Source: G965276765 sp965276825 | GTDB taxonomy: Bacteria; Actinomycetota; Acidimicrobiia; Acidimicrobiales; Palsa-688 | Length of the DNA: 64,000 nt | Reading direction: 5' to 3' | Assembly: GCA_965276825.1 (NCBI GenBank) | Contig: OZ255630.1 | Location: 2,232,001-2,296,000 of the forward strand | Shown here: positions 23,790-31,880 of the stretch, piece after piece | How the letters are laid out: each line of letters begins with the position of its first letter | Position numbering within the stretch: the first letter of the stretch is position 1 | Position numbers and translations under genes: made by a program | Notes under the pieces: model-generated | Seen by the model: only the letters and a program-made list of their open reading frames with translations | Databases searched by the model: none | What the model was told of the DNA's origin: nothing

Positions 23790-25469
23790 ATGCGCCCGAC
23801 CATGGACCCCACCCCCACCACCCCCACCCCACCGGGGAGGATCGCCGACGGGCTCGTGCGGCTCTGGGGCCCCGCGCTGGTCGCCCTCGCCCTGGCCGCG
23901 GCGGTCTGGTACGGCGGCGTCCACGGGACCGATCTGGCCGCCCAGACCTACCACGCCGACGTCGTCCGGCTCCACGGCCTGATCATCTGGGACAACGGGT
24001 GGTACAGCGGCAGCCTGCCGCTCAGCTACAGCGTGCTCAGCCCGGTGCTGAGCGCGGTGTTCGGCATCGGGGCGGTCATGATCGTGGCATCCGTGCTGGC
24101 CACGTGGTGCTTCGACCGCATCGTCATCACCATGTTCGGCCGCCGCCCGCTCGGCAGCTGGTACTTCGCGGTGTCGACCATGCTCGCCGTCTCGATCGGC
24201 CAGGTCCCCTACCTGACCGGCGAGGCCCTCGCCCTGGGCGCCGTCCTCGCCCTGCTGCGCGGGCGACGGGCCGTCGCCGTGGTCCTCGGCGTGGTCTCCG
24301 CCCTCCTCTCACCCCTCGCCGCCGCCTTCCTCGTCATGGTCTGCCTGGTCTGGGCCGTCCACGACCAGGCCAGGCGCCGGCGCGCCCTCGTCATGGCCGT
24401 GGCCACCGCCGTCGTCGTCGGCGCCGTGAGCCTGCTCTTCCCCGGCAACGGAGCCTTCCCCTTCGCCTGGAGCGGCCTGGTCGTCATCGAGCTGCTCTGC
24501 CTCACGGTGCTCAGCCCCCTGGTGCGCACCAGCTCGGCGGTGCGCCTGGCGGCGGCCATCTACGGCCTGGCGTCGCTGGCGTCCTTCGTCGTCCCCAACC
24601 CGCTCGGCGGCAACGCGGCCAGGCTGGCCGAGTCGTTCGGCATCCCCCTGGTGGCGTGCCTGGTGACCGCGCCGGCCAACTGGCGCCCGAGCCTGCCGTC
24701 GTGGCTGCAACGGGGGGCCGGCGTGCTCATCGGGCGGCGACGGGCCATCGGCCTCGTCGCACTGGCCCCGTTCGTGGTCTGGCAGTGGGCGCCTGGCACC
24801 GGCGTGGTGGCGTCCGCCTCCCAGCCCCCCTCCGACACCGCCGCCTTCTACGCCCCCCTCGTCGCCCAGCTCCATGCCCGTCACGCCGGCGAGGCCACCC
24901 GCGTCGAGTCCGTGCCCACCAGGGACCACTGGGAGGCGGCCTACGTCGCCCCCTACGTGGGCCTGGCGCGGGGCTGGGACCGCCAGATCGACGTCCGCGA
25001 CAACGCCCTGTTCTACCCCCCCGCCAGCCTGACCGGCCGCACCTACCGGGCCTGGCTGCTCGACAACGGCATCACCTACGTCGCCCTGCCGGCCGCCCCC
25101 CTCGACTACGCGGCCAAGGCCGAGTCGACCATGCTGCTGGCAGACCGGGTCCCCGGCCTCCGCCTGGTGTGGTCGTCGGCGACCTGGCGCCTCTGGAGCG
25201 TGACCGGCAGCCCGGGCACGGTCAGCGGGCCCGCCTCACTCTCCCTGGTCGCGCCCGACCGGCTCGACGTGGTCATGCACCGGGCCGGCACCGCCCTGGT
25301 CCGGGTGCACTGGACGACCTATTGGAAGCTCGCCGACGGGTCGGCATGCGTGGCACCGAGCGCGGACCCGACCCCGTGGACCGTTGTGCACGCCAGCCGG
25401 CCCGGCGTGGTGTCCCTCCAGGCGTCGCTGCTCGGCGGCACCTCCGCCACCTGCCCGACGTCGGGCTGA
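23790..25469 (+). CDS. Large polytopic membrane protein, paralogue of the 31881-33488 product
   Basis: A 559-residue protein. About nine hydrophobic helices fill the first 330 residues, followed by a C-terminal extracytoplasmic domain. I do not recognise a named family; the layout (early acidic loop 'IWDNGWYSGSLPLSYS', then helices) resembles GT-C glycosyltransferases or YfhO/6-PTPS-like membrane proteins. It shares 'IGQVPYLTGEA', 'PLGGN.AR', 'YAPLVAQLH', 'VPTRDHWEA' and 'ARGWDRQ' with the protein at 31881. Starts ATG 23790 and 23802 are both possible. Surrounded by lipid and glycan genes, an envelope role is likely. Confidence 0.7.
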   Translation: MRPTMDPTPTTPTPPGRIADGLVRLWGPALVALALAAAVWYGGVHGTDLAAQTYHADVVRLHGLIIWDNGWYSGSLPLSYSVLSPVLSAVFGIGAVMIVASVLATWCFDRIVITMFGRRPLGSWYFAVSTMLAVSIGQVPYLTGEALALGAVLALLRGRRAVAVVLGVVSALLSPLAAAFLVMVCLVWAVHDQARRRRALVMAVATAVVVGAVSLLFPGNGAFPFAWSGLVVIELLCLTVLSPLVRTSSAVRLAAAIYGLASLASFVVPNPLGGNAARLAESFGIPLVACLVTAPANWRPSLPSWLQRGAGVLIGRRRAIGLVALAPFVVWQWAPGTGVVASASQPPSDTAAFYAPLVAQLHARHAGEATRVESVPTRDHWEAAYVAPYVGLARGWDRQIDVRDNALFYPPASLTGRTYRAWLLDNGITYVALPAAPLDYAAKAESTMLLADRVPGLRLVWSSATWRLWSVTGSPGTVSGPASLSLVAPDRLDVVMHRAGTALVRVHWTTYWKLADGSACVAPSADPTPWTVVHASRPGVVSLQASLLGGTSATCPTSG

Positions 25470-25480
25470 GGGAAGCTCTC

Positions 25481-25534
25481 CGTGGCGCCCCGGGCGTCCG
25501 TGGCCCCGGGCGTCCGTGGCCCCGGGCGTCCGTG
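25481..25534 (+). repeat. Three tandem copies of a 16-bp GC repeat
   Basis: The unit CGTGGCCCCGGGCGTC occurs at 25499-25514 and 25515-25530, with an 18-base variant at 25481-25498 and the beginning of a fourth copy. It fills the spacer before the acyl-CoA ligase gene. CCCGGG centres could fold into hairpins. Confidence 0.75.
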
Positions 25535-25591
25535 GGGGGACCGACTACCGTGCCGGGCGTCGGTGCAGCCAGCCGTTCGGGGAGGTCCGAG

Positions 25592-27256
25592 GTGTCCAAC
25601 CAGTCCGACGTCCGTACCTGCTCGTACGCGTCAGGGGCCGGCCCCGAGCCGTTGCTCGGCCAGACCATCGGCGCCAACCTGGCCGCGACGGTCCGCCGCT
25701 TCGGCGCCAGGGAGGCCCTCGTCGACTGCGGGGACGGGCGCAGGTGGACCTACGACGAGCTGGCCGCCTGGTCGGCCGACGTGGCCAGGGGCCTGGTCGC
25801 ACGGGGCCTGGCCAAGGGTGACCGGGTCGGCATCTGGAGCCCCAACGGCGCGGAGTGGGTCGCCCTGCAGTACGCCACGGCGCGGGTGGGGATCATCCTG
25901 GTCAACCTCAACCCGGCCTACCGCAGCTCCGAGCTCGAGTTCGTCCTCCGCCACGCCGGGGTCAGGATGCTGGTCACCACCACGGCCCAGCGGGCCAGCG
26001 ACTACCCGGCCATGGCGGCCGACGCCCTGGGGCGCCTCCCCGACCTGACCGACGTGGTGGTCATCGGCGACGGGTCCTGGGACCGGCTGGTGGCCGACGG
26101 GGCCGACGTGACCGACGCCCGGCTCGACGAGATCGCCGTCACCCTCGCGTTCGACGACGCCATCAACATCCAGTACACGTCGGGCACGACGGGCTTCCCG
26201 AAGGGGGCCACCCTCTCGCACCGCAACATCCTCAACAACGGGTTCTTCGTCGGGGAGCTGGTGGGCTACACCGAGGCCGACCGGATCTGCCTCCCGGTGC
26301 CCTTCTACCACTGCTTCGGCATGGTGATGGGCAACCTGGCGGCCACGTCCCACGGGGCGGCCATGGTGATCCCGGCCCCGCTGTTCGACGCCGAGGCGAC
26401 GCTGCGGGCGGTGAGCGCCGAGCGGTGCACCTCGCTCTACGGGGTGCCGACGATGTTCATCGCCGAGCTGGGCCTGCCGGGGTTCGCGGACCACGACCTG
26501 AGCAGCCTGAGGACCGGCATCATGGCCGGCTCGCCGTGCCCGGTCGAGGTCATGAGGCGGGTCATCGCCGAGATGCACATGGACGAGGTGGCCATCTGCT
26601 ACGGCATGACCGAGACCTCGCCCGTGTCGACCCAGACCCGCAGGGACGACGACCTGCAGCGCAGGACCGCGACCGTCGGCGCCCCCCTCCCCCACATCGA
26701 GGTCAAGGTGGTCGACCCGGCCACCGGCTCGGTCGTTGCGCCCGGGGTCACGGGGGAGCTGTGCACGCGCGGCTACTCGGTCATGCTCGGCTACTGGGAC
26801 GAGCCGGACAAGACCGCGGCGGCCATCGACGAGGCCCGCTGGATGCACACCGGCGACCTGGCCGTGATGGGCGAGGACGGCTACGTCAACATCGTCGGGC
26901 GGATCAAGGACATCGTCATCCGCGGCGGGGAGAACATCTACCCGCGGGAGATCGAGGAGTTTCTCTACGGGCATCCCGACATCGAGGACGTGCAGGTCAT
27001 CGGCGTGCCCGACGAGCGCTACGGCGAAGAGCTGGTGGCGTGGATCCGGGTCAGGCCGGGACGGCCACCCCTCGGCGCCGATGACGTCCGGGCCTACTGC
27101 CAGGGGCGGATCGCCCACCACAAGATCCCCAGGTGGGTCAAGATGACCGACAGCTTCCCGATGACCGTGACCGGCAAGGTGAGAAAGGTGGAGATGCGCG
27201 AGATCAGCGTCGACGAGCTCGACCTCGGCTCCGTGGCCGGGACGGTGACGGCGTGA
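25592..27256 (+). CDS. AMP-forming acyl-CoA synthetase (ACSF2/FadD-like)
   Basis: A 554-residue adenylate-forming enzyme: 'YTSGTTGFPKGATLSHRN' P-loop, 'CYGMTETSPVS', 'WMHTGDLAVMGEDGYVNIVG', 'IIRGGENIYPREIEEFL'-type A8 region and catalytic Lys in 'MTVTGKVRKVEM'. It resembles medium-chain acyl-CoA synthetases of the ACSF2 branch and differs clearly from the ligase at 22028. The start GTG 25592 has GGAGGT six bases upstream; the huge open frame further 5' is a shadow of the membrane-protein gene. Its stop overlaps the first repeat minigene (GTGA). Confidence 0.9.
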   Translation: MSNQSDVRTCSYASGAGPEPLLGQTIGANLAATVRRFGAREALVDCGDGRRWTYDELAAWSADVARGLVARGLAKGDRVGIWSPNGAEWVALQYATARVGIILVNLNPAYRSSELEFVLRHAGVRMLVTTTAQRASDYPAMAADALGRLPDLTDVVVIGDGSWDRLVADGADVTDARLDEIAVTLAFDDAINIQYTSGTTGFPKGATLSHRNILNNGFFVGELVGYTEADRICLPVPFYHCFGMVMGNLAATSHGAAMVIPAPLFDAEATLRAVSAERCTSLYGVPTMFIAELGLPGFADHDLSSLRTGIMAGSPCPVEVMRRVIAEMHMDEVAICYGMTETSPVSTQTRRDDDLQRRTATVGAPLPHIEVKVVDPATGSVVAPGVTGELCTRGYSVMLGYWDEPDKTAAAIDEARWMHTGDLAVMGEDGYVNIVGRIKDIVIRGGENIYPREIEEFLYGHPDIEDVQVIGVPDERYGEELVAWIRVRPGRPPLGADDVRAYCQGRIAHHKIPRWVKMTDSFPMTVTGKVRKVEMREISVDELDLGSVAGTVTA

Positions 27257-27321
27257 GCGACCTCGGGAGCGAACCGGTCAGCGCAGGCTGGGCCGCCATC
27301 GTGTCGATGGTGGACCAGTGA
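27253..27321 (+). CDS. 22-codon minigene, copy 1
   Basis: GTG 27253 overlaps the acyl-CoA synthetase stop, and the frame ends at TGA 27319-27321, overlapping the GTG of copy 2. The peptide begins MSDLGSEPVS and ends SMVDQ. It matches no family I know. It may simply be translated by reinitiation to pass ribosomes to the hydrolase gene. Confidence 0.25.
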   Translation: MSDLGSEPVSAGWAAIVSMVDQ

Positions 27322-27382
27322 GCGACCTCGGGAGCGAACCGGTCAGCGCAGGCTGGGCCGCCATCGTGTCGATGGTGGACCA
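27253..27382 (+). repeat. Perfect 65-bp tandem duplication, two copies
   Basis: Two identical 65-bp units (27253-27317 and 27318-27382), then a 7-base start of a third (GTGAGCG), which is also the first 7 bases of the hydrolase gene. Each unit carries a perfect hairpin CCATCG-TGT-CGATGG (27296-27310 and 27361-27375). Each also opens a 22-codon frame whose TGA overlaps the next GTG. The 65-base period plus the one-base GTGA step keeps the start-stop chain intact. The copies could have arisen by slippage between the GTGAGCG repeats. Confidence 0.95.
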
Positions 27383-27386
27383 GTGA
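27318..27386 (+). CDS. 22-codon minigene, copy 2
   Basis: Identical peptide to copy 1, from GTG 27318 to TGA 27384-27386. The stop overlaps the GTG 27383 of the beta-lactamase-fold hydrolase, so the chain of coupled stops and starts leads into that gene. Confidence 0.25.
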   Translation: MSDLGSEPVSAGWAAIVSMVDQ

Positions 27387-28612
27387 GCGGGCTCACCGTC
27401 GAGGTCGACCCCGCGGAGGTCGGCCTCGACGCCGGCCGGTTGGCGAGGATCGACCGCCACTTCGCCCGCTACGTCGACGACGGCCGCCTGGCCGGGTGGA
27501 CGGCGCTCGTCGCCAGGCGGGGCCGGGTCGCCCACCTGTCGACCTGCGGGCGCCGGACGCTCGACCCGGCCGCGCCCGTCGAGATCGACACGCTGTGGCG
27601 GATGTACTCGATGACCAAGCCGATCACCTCGGTGGCGGCGATGATGCTCTACGAGGAAGGGGCCTTCGACCTGCGCGACCCGGTGTCGCGCTGGATCCCG
27701 AGCCTGGCCGAGCCGCGGGTCTACCTGGGCGGCCCGCCGACCGCGCCGGTCACCAGGCCCGCCTCCGAGCCGATCCGCGTCTGGCACCTCCTGACCCACA
27801 CCGCCGGCCTCACCTACGGCTTCCACCACGTCCACCCAGTCGACGCCATGTACCGTCACGCCGGTTTCGAGTGGGGCAACCCGCCCGGCCTCGACCTGGC
27901 CGGCGCCGTCGACGCCTGGGCCGCCCTCCCCCTGCTGTTCGATCCCGGCTCCGAATGGGCCTACTCGGTGGCCACCGACGTGCTCGGTCACCTCGTCGAG
28001 GTGGTGTCGGGCGTGCCCCTCGACCGGTTCTTCCGCGAGCGCATCTTCGAGCCCCTCGACATGACCGACGCCTCGTTCTGGGTGGACGAGACCAGGGCTG
28101 ATCGCCTGGCCTCGTTGCACACGCGGTCGCCCAGGGACGGCCGGGCCACCGAGATCAACGGCCGTCAGGCGCTGGCGCCGCCCGACCTGCTCTCCGGGGG
28201 CGGCGGGGTCATCGCCACCGCCCGCGACTACCACCGCTTCACCCAAATGCTGCTCGGCGGGGGCGCCATCGACGGGGCACGACTACTCGGTCCCCGCACC
28301 GTGGCGTTCATGGCCGCCAACCACCTGCCGGGCGGGGCCGACCTGCAGGCCTTCGGGCGGCCGCTGTTCGCGGAGACCAGCTACGAGGGGATCGGGTTCG
28401 GGCTGGGGTTCTCGGTGACCCTCGACCAGGCCGCGTCCAAGCTCATCGGGTCGGCGGGCGAGTACGCGTGGGGTGGGGCGGCCAGCACCGCGTTCTGGGT
28501 GGACCCGGCCGAGGAGTTCACCGCGATCTTCCTGACCCAGCTCCTCCCCTCGAGCACCTACCCGCTGCGCGCCGAGCTGCGCCGCCTCGTCTACCAGGCC
28601 ATCGTCGACTGA
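27383..28612 (+). CDS. Beta-lactamase-fold serine hydrolase (class C/esterase family)
   Basis: A 409-residue protein. The SxxK motif is SMTK (76-79) in 'LWRMYSMTKPITSVAAMML', the Tyr motif is in 'WAYSVATDVLG', and 'LLTHTAGLTYGF' is typical of the esterase/penicillin-binding-like family. There is no signal peptide, so it is probably a cytoplasmic esterase or lactonase rather than an antibiotic-resistance enzyme. The start is GTG 27383 at the end of the 65-bp tandem repeat. Translation may depend on coupling through the repeat minigenes, since no Shine-Dalgarno is visible inside the repeat end. Confidence 0.85.
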   Translation: MSGLTVEVDPAEVGLDAGRLARIDRHFARYVDDGRLAGWTALVARRGRVAHLSTCGRRTLDPAAPVEIDTLWRMYSMTKPITSVAAMMLYEEGAFDLRDPVSRWIPSLAEPRVYLGGPPTAPVTRPASEPIRVWHLLTHTAGLTYGFHHVHPVDAMYRHAGFEWGNPPGLDLAGAVDAWAALPLLFDPGSEWAYSVATDVLGHLVEVVSGVPLDRFFRERIFEPLDMTDASFWVDETRADRLASLHTRSPRDGRATEINGRQALAPPDLLSGGGGVIATARDYHRFTQMLLGGGAIDGARLLGPRTVAFMAANHLPGGADLQAFGRPLFAETSYEGIGFGLGFSVTLDQAASKLIGSAGEYAWGGAASTAFWVDPAEEFTAIFLTQLLPSSTYPLRAELRRLVYQAIVD

Positions 28613-28731
28613 GAAGCTGAGGCGGAGCCGGCCGGGCGGCAAGGGGCGCGGCCGCGAATCGGCCCGTGCCTGCTTCCGGTCCCGGGGGTAGAACCCCCTC
28701 GCTCGCCCGCCCCACCCCCCCGAGGAGCACC

Positions 28732-30153
28732 ATGGTCACCACCCCCACGCCAGGCCCGACCGTCATCGTGCTCTTCGGCGCGACCGGCGATCTCGCCCAC
28801 CGGCTGGTCCTGCCGGCCCTGTTCCGGCTCGCCCAGCAGGATCTCCTGCCCTCCGACTACCGCATCGTGGGCAACGGGCGGGGCGACGTGTCCCACGAGG
28901 ACTTCGGCGAGCGGGTCCGCGAGAGCCTGGAGGAGTTCGGCCCCAAGCCCTCCGAGGGACCGTGGGAGGAGTTCCGCTCCCGGCTCCGCTTCGCCGGCGG
29001 GGGCTTCGACTCCTCCGACCCCGGCAGCCTGATCGACGTGCTGGCCGAGGCGGAGAACGACCTCGGCGGCCCCGAGGCGGTGCAGCGGATCCACTACCTG
29101 GCCGTGCCGCCCACCACCTTCGTCAAGCTGACCGAGGGGCTCGGGAGCCACGACCTGGCCAAGGGCTCCCGCGTGGTCTACGAGAAGCCCTTCGGCACCT
29201 CGATGGAGAGCTTCCGCACCCTCGACGCGGCCGCCCACGACGTCTTCGACGAGGAGCAGATCTACCGGATCGACCACTTCCTCGGCAAGGAGGGCACCCA
29301 GGACATCCACGTCCTGCGCTTCGCCAACGGCCTGTTCTGCAACTCGTGGGACCGGTCCCACATCGAGAGCGTCCAGATCGACGTGCCCGAGACCCTCGAC
29401 GTGGCCATGCGGGCCGACTTCTACGAGCACACCGGCGCCATCCTGGACATGATCGTCACCCACCTGTTCCAGCTGGCCGCCGAGGTGGCCATGGAGCCAC
29501 CGCCCGAGCTCGACGCCGAGACCCTCGCCGCGGCGCGGGAGGCGGTGATCGCGGACTTCCGCCCCCTCACGTGGGACGACGTGGTGACCGGTCAGTACGA
29601 GGGGTACCGGGACCTCGACGACGTGGCCGACGACTCGAGGACCGAGACCTACGTGGCCGCCAGGCTCTGGATCGACAACGACCGCTGGCGCGGCGTGCCG
29701 TTCCTGCTGCGCACCGGCAAGACCATGGCGGTGAGCAGGCAGCGGGTGACGGTCCTGTTCCGCCAGCCCAAGAGCGGGCTCGGCGAGGTCCCGGCCGCGA
29801 GCAACACGCTGGCCTTCGAGCTTTCCGGGGACGGGGAGATCATCCTGTCGCTGGTGACCAAGGAGCCGGGGCCGACCCTGACCCTGGGCCACGGCACGGT
29901 CAGCCTGCCTCTCGGGACCTCGTTCCCGACCTCGCCGCTGCCCGCCTACTCCCGGTTGATCCACGACGTGATGCTGGGCGACCGGTCGCTGTTCACCCGA
30001 CCCGACGGCCTGGTCCACGTCTGGGAGGTCGCCGGAGCGCTCCTGGTCGGCCGGCCTGAGCCGGTCCCCTACCCGCAGGGCTCGTGGGGGCCCGAGGAGG
30101 CGGAGGCCCTGGCGGCGCCGACGGGCTGGCTGCTCGGGCCACAGACCGCCTGA
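28732..30153 (+). CDS. zwf: Glucose-6-phosphate 1-dehydrogenase
   Basis: A 473-residue G6PD. NADP motif 'VLFGATGDLAHRLVLPALF' (16-30), 'YEKPFGTSMES', and the active-site 'YRIDHFLGKEGTQDI' (D181 and H182 with K186). It oxidises glucose 6-phosphate to 6-phosphogluconolactone, supplying NADPH. It lacks the usual neighbours gnd, pgl, tal and opcA, so it may be a second isozyme. ATG 28732 has GAGGAG five bases upstream; an in-frame upstream extension to 28666 is less likely. Confidence 0.93.
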   Translation: MVTTPTPGPTVIVLFGATGDLAHRLVLPALFRLAQQDLLPSDYRIVGNGRGDVSHEDFGERVRESLEEFGPKPSEGPWEEFRSRLRFAGGGFDSSDPGSLIDVLAEAENDLGGPEAVQRIHYLAVPPTTFVKLTEGLGSHDLAKGSRVVYEKPFGTSMESFRTLDAAAHDVFDEEQIYRIDHFLGKEGTQDIHVLRFANGLFCNSWDRSHIESVQIDVPETLDVAMRADFYEHTGAILDMIVTHLFQLAAEVAMEPPPELDAETLAAAREAVIADFRPLTWDDVVTGQYEGYRDLDDVADDSRTETYVAARLWIDNDRWRGVPFLLRTGKTMAVSRQRVTVLFRQPKSGLGEVPAASNTLAFELSGDGEIILSLVTKEPGPTLTLGHGTVSLPLGTSFPTSPLPAYSRLIHDVMLGDRSLFTRPDGLVHVWEVAGALLVGRPEPVPYPQGSWGPEEAEALAAPTGWLLGPQTA

Positions 30154-30186
30154 CCAGCGGTCGCAAGTGCAACAGACCGCCTGACC
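30141..30186 (+). repeat. 15-bp direct repeat spanning the zwf stop
   Basis: ACAGACCGCCTGACC occurs at 30141-30155 (containing the zwf TGA) and again at 30172-30186. It looks like a small duplication after the gene end; no function can be assigned. Confidence 0.7.
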
Positions 30187-30209
30187 GGAGGGGCGCCTGC
30201 CCCCCTCAC

Positions 30210-30215
30210 TAGATT
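30210..30215 (+). promoter_or_regulatory. Leaderless -10 box TAGATT
   Basis: TAGATT ends 6 bases before GTG 30222, the start of a 14-codon leader frame that overlaps the GT39-like gene start. Confidence 0.4.
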
Positions 30216-30221
30216 GGTCGG

Positions 30222-30266
30222 GTGCGACTCCGACGTGGTCCCCGGCGCGCCGGGTCGCCGTGTTGA
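30222..30266 (+). CDS. 14-residue leader peptide overlapping the GT39-like start
   Basis: GTG 30222 opens VRLRRGPRRAGSPC and stops at TGA 30264-30266. The final CCG-TGT-TGA contains the GTG 30260 of the next gene. The arrangement would couple translation of the two frames. The peptide is very basic and ends in Pro-Cys, like the leader at 41443. Confidence 0.3.
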   Translation: MRLRRGPRRAGSPC

Positions 30267-31867
30267 TCTCGGAGCGGGCGTCTCCCGCGGCCATCCCGGC
30301 CGCCCACGCCAACCGCGAGAGGACCGAAGCCCGCCGTCGCCGGAGGGACCTCCTGCTGGTCGCGGCCATGACCGTGGTGGCCGTGGCGCTGCGGTTGCCG
30401 ACCATCGGCCGGTCCTATTGGGTGGACGAGGCCATCAGCGTCGGCATCGCGTCGCGTCCCCTCGGCCAGCTGCCGCGACTGCTCCGCCACGACGGGTCGC
30501 CCCCCCTCTGGTACGTGCTGCTCCACGGCTGGATGGCGGTCTTCGGCACGACGCCGGTGGCCACCCACGCCCTCGCCCTCCTCGTCTCGGTGCTGGTCGT
30601 GCCGGTGGCGTGGTGGGCGGGACGCCAGCTCTTCGGGGCCACCGCCGGGGTGGCCGCCGCTGCCCTCGCCGCCACCAATCCCTTCCTCGGTTGGTACGGC
30701 ACGGAGAACCGGATGTACACCCTCATGGTGGGCCTGGCCCTCGTGGCGCTCACCCTGACCATCCGGGCCAGGCGCGACGGGTCGGCCCGTGACGCGGTGG
30801 GCGCAGCGGTGGCGTTCGCCGCCCTCGTCTACACCCACAACTGGGGCCTGTACCTGCTCGCCGCCACCGGGGCCACCCTCCTCGTGCTCGCCAGGCGCGA
30901 CCGGGACCGGGGCCTGGCCGTCTGGACCGTCGCCGCGGGGGCCGGGGTCGGGATCGCCTACCTGCCGTGGCTCCCCTCGCTGATCGAGCAGGCGTCGGCC
31001 ACGGCGGCGCCGTGGGCGGTCCCGCCCGGCATCGGTGACCTCTTCGCCGATCCGGCGACGACGCTCGGGGGCACCATCGGCTTCCTCGTGGCGCCCGCCC
31101 TCCTCGCCGGCGTGGTCCTCACCCGTCGGTCGAGGAGCCGGGCCACGTCCGACACGGCGACGCTTCTCGTGGTGGTGACCGTCGTGACGACGCTCGGCGG
31201 ATGGCTGCTCGCCCACCTCGAGCCGTCGTGGACGGTGCGCTACCTGGCGGTGACCATCCCCGGCTGGCTGCTGGCGGCCGCCGGCACCCTGTCGGCCACG
31301 AGGACCGGCCGCCGGGTGGTCGCCGGTGTGTGCGCCGCCTTGGCCGCGTGGAGCGTGGTGGGGTCGCTGTGGCCCAACCCCAACCCGGCCAATGCCAAGG
31401 ACAACGGCGCGGCGGTCGCGGCGGCGGCGTCGGGCTCGCTGCGGGCCGGGGACCTGGTGGTGGTGACCCAGACCGAGCAGACGCCGGTGATCTCCTACTA
31501 CCTGCCCGCCGGGCTCGCCTACTACGACCCGATGGGGCGGGTCGCGGACCCGGGGGTGGTCGACTGGGACCACATCATCACCCGGCTCGGCGCGGCGTCG
31601 CCCTGCGCCTCCGTCGAGCCCGCCGTCGCCGCGCTGCCCGTCGGCGCCCGGGTGCTGGAGGTGGACCCGCTGAGCCCGGTGGGGGCGTCGGGCTCGGCGT
31701 GGTCGAAGGACGCCCACCGCCAGGTCGTCGCCATCGACGACCTGCTCGGCCAGGAGCCGTCGCTGCGCCCGGTGCGCTCCTTCACCCAGGGCACGTCGCC
31801 CAAGCCCTACAGCCCGGTCATCGGCGAGCTGTTCGTCAAGGTGCGGGGCGCGACCACCTGCCCGTGA
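30260..31867 (+). CDS. GT39/ArnT-like polytopic glycosyltransferase
   Basis: A 535-residue GT-C protein. A cytoplasmic basic N-terminus leads to the first helix and then 'YWVDEAISVGIASRPLGQL', where the Asp-Glu of the first external loop is the catalytic acid motif of PMT/ArnT enzymes. 'HDGSPPLWYVLLHGW' is the next signature. Around ten helices follow, and a C-terminal soluble domain of about 150 residues. It would transfer a sugar from polyprenyl phosphate outside the cytoplasm. The start is GTG 30260, inside the leader stop. The next gene follows after 13 bases, probably one operon. Confidence 0.78.
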   Translation: MLISERASPAAIPAAHANRERTEARRRRRDLLLVAAMTVVAVALRLPTIGRSYWVDEAISVGIASRPLGQLPRLLRHDGSPPLWYVLLHGWMAVFGTTPVATHALALLVSVLVVPVAWWAGRQLFGATAGVAAAALAATNPFLGWYGTENRMYTLMVGLALVALTLTIRARRDGSARDAVGAAVAFAALVYTHNWGLYLLAATGATLLVLARRDRDRGLAVWTVAAGAGVGIAYLPWLPSLIEQASATAAPWAVPPGIGDLFADPATTLGGTIGFLVAPALLAGVVLTRRSRSRATSDTATLLVVVTVVTTLGGWLLAHLEPSWTVRYLAVTIPGWLLAAAGTLSATRTGRRVVAGVCAALAAWSVVGSLWPNPNPANAKDNGAAVAAAASGSLRAGDLVVVTQTEQTPVISYYLPAGLAYYDPMGRVADPGVVDWDHIITRLGAASPCASVEPAVAALPVGARVLEVDPLSPVGASGSAWSKDAHRQVVAIDDLLGQEPSLRPVRSFTQGTSPKPYSPVIGELFVKVRGATTCP

Positions 31868-31880
31868 ACCCGCCCTGTCC

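Noticed and set aside
23180..25591. Upstream extension of the acyl-CoA synthetase frame, giving a 1358-codon protein
   Set aside because: Only the part from GTG 25592 has acyl-CoA synthetase motifs and a GGAGGT site; the rest overlaps the ligase and membrane-protein genes in other frames.
27383..28612. Beta-lactamase antibiotic resistance gene
   Set aside because: It has the SxxK fold but no signal peptide, and the esterase-type motifs and length fit the broad serine hydrolase family; there is no resistance context.
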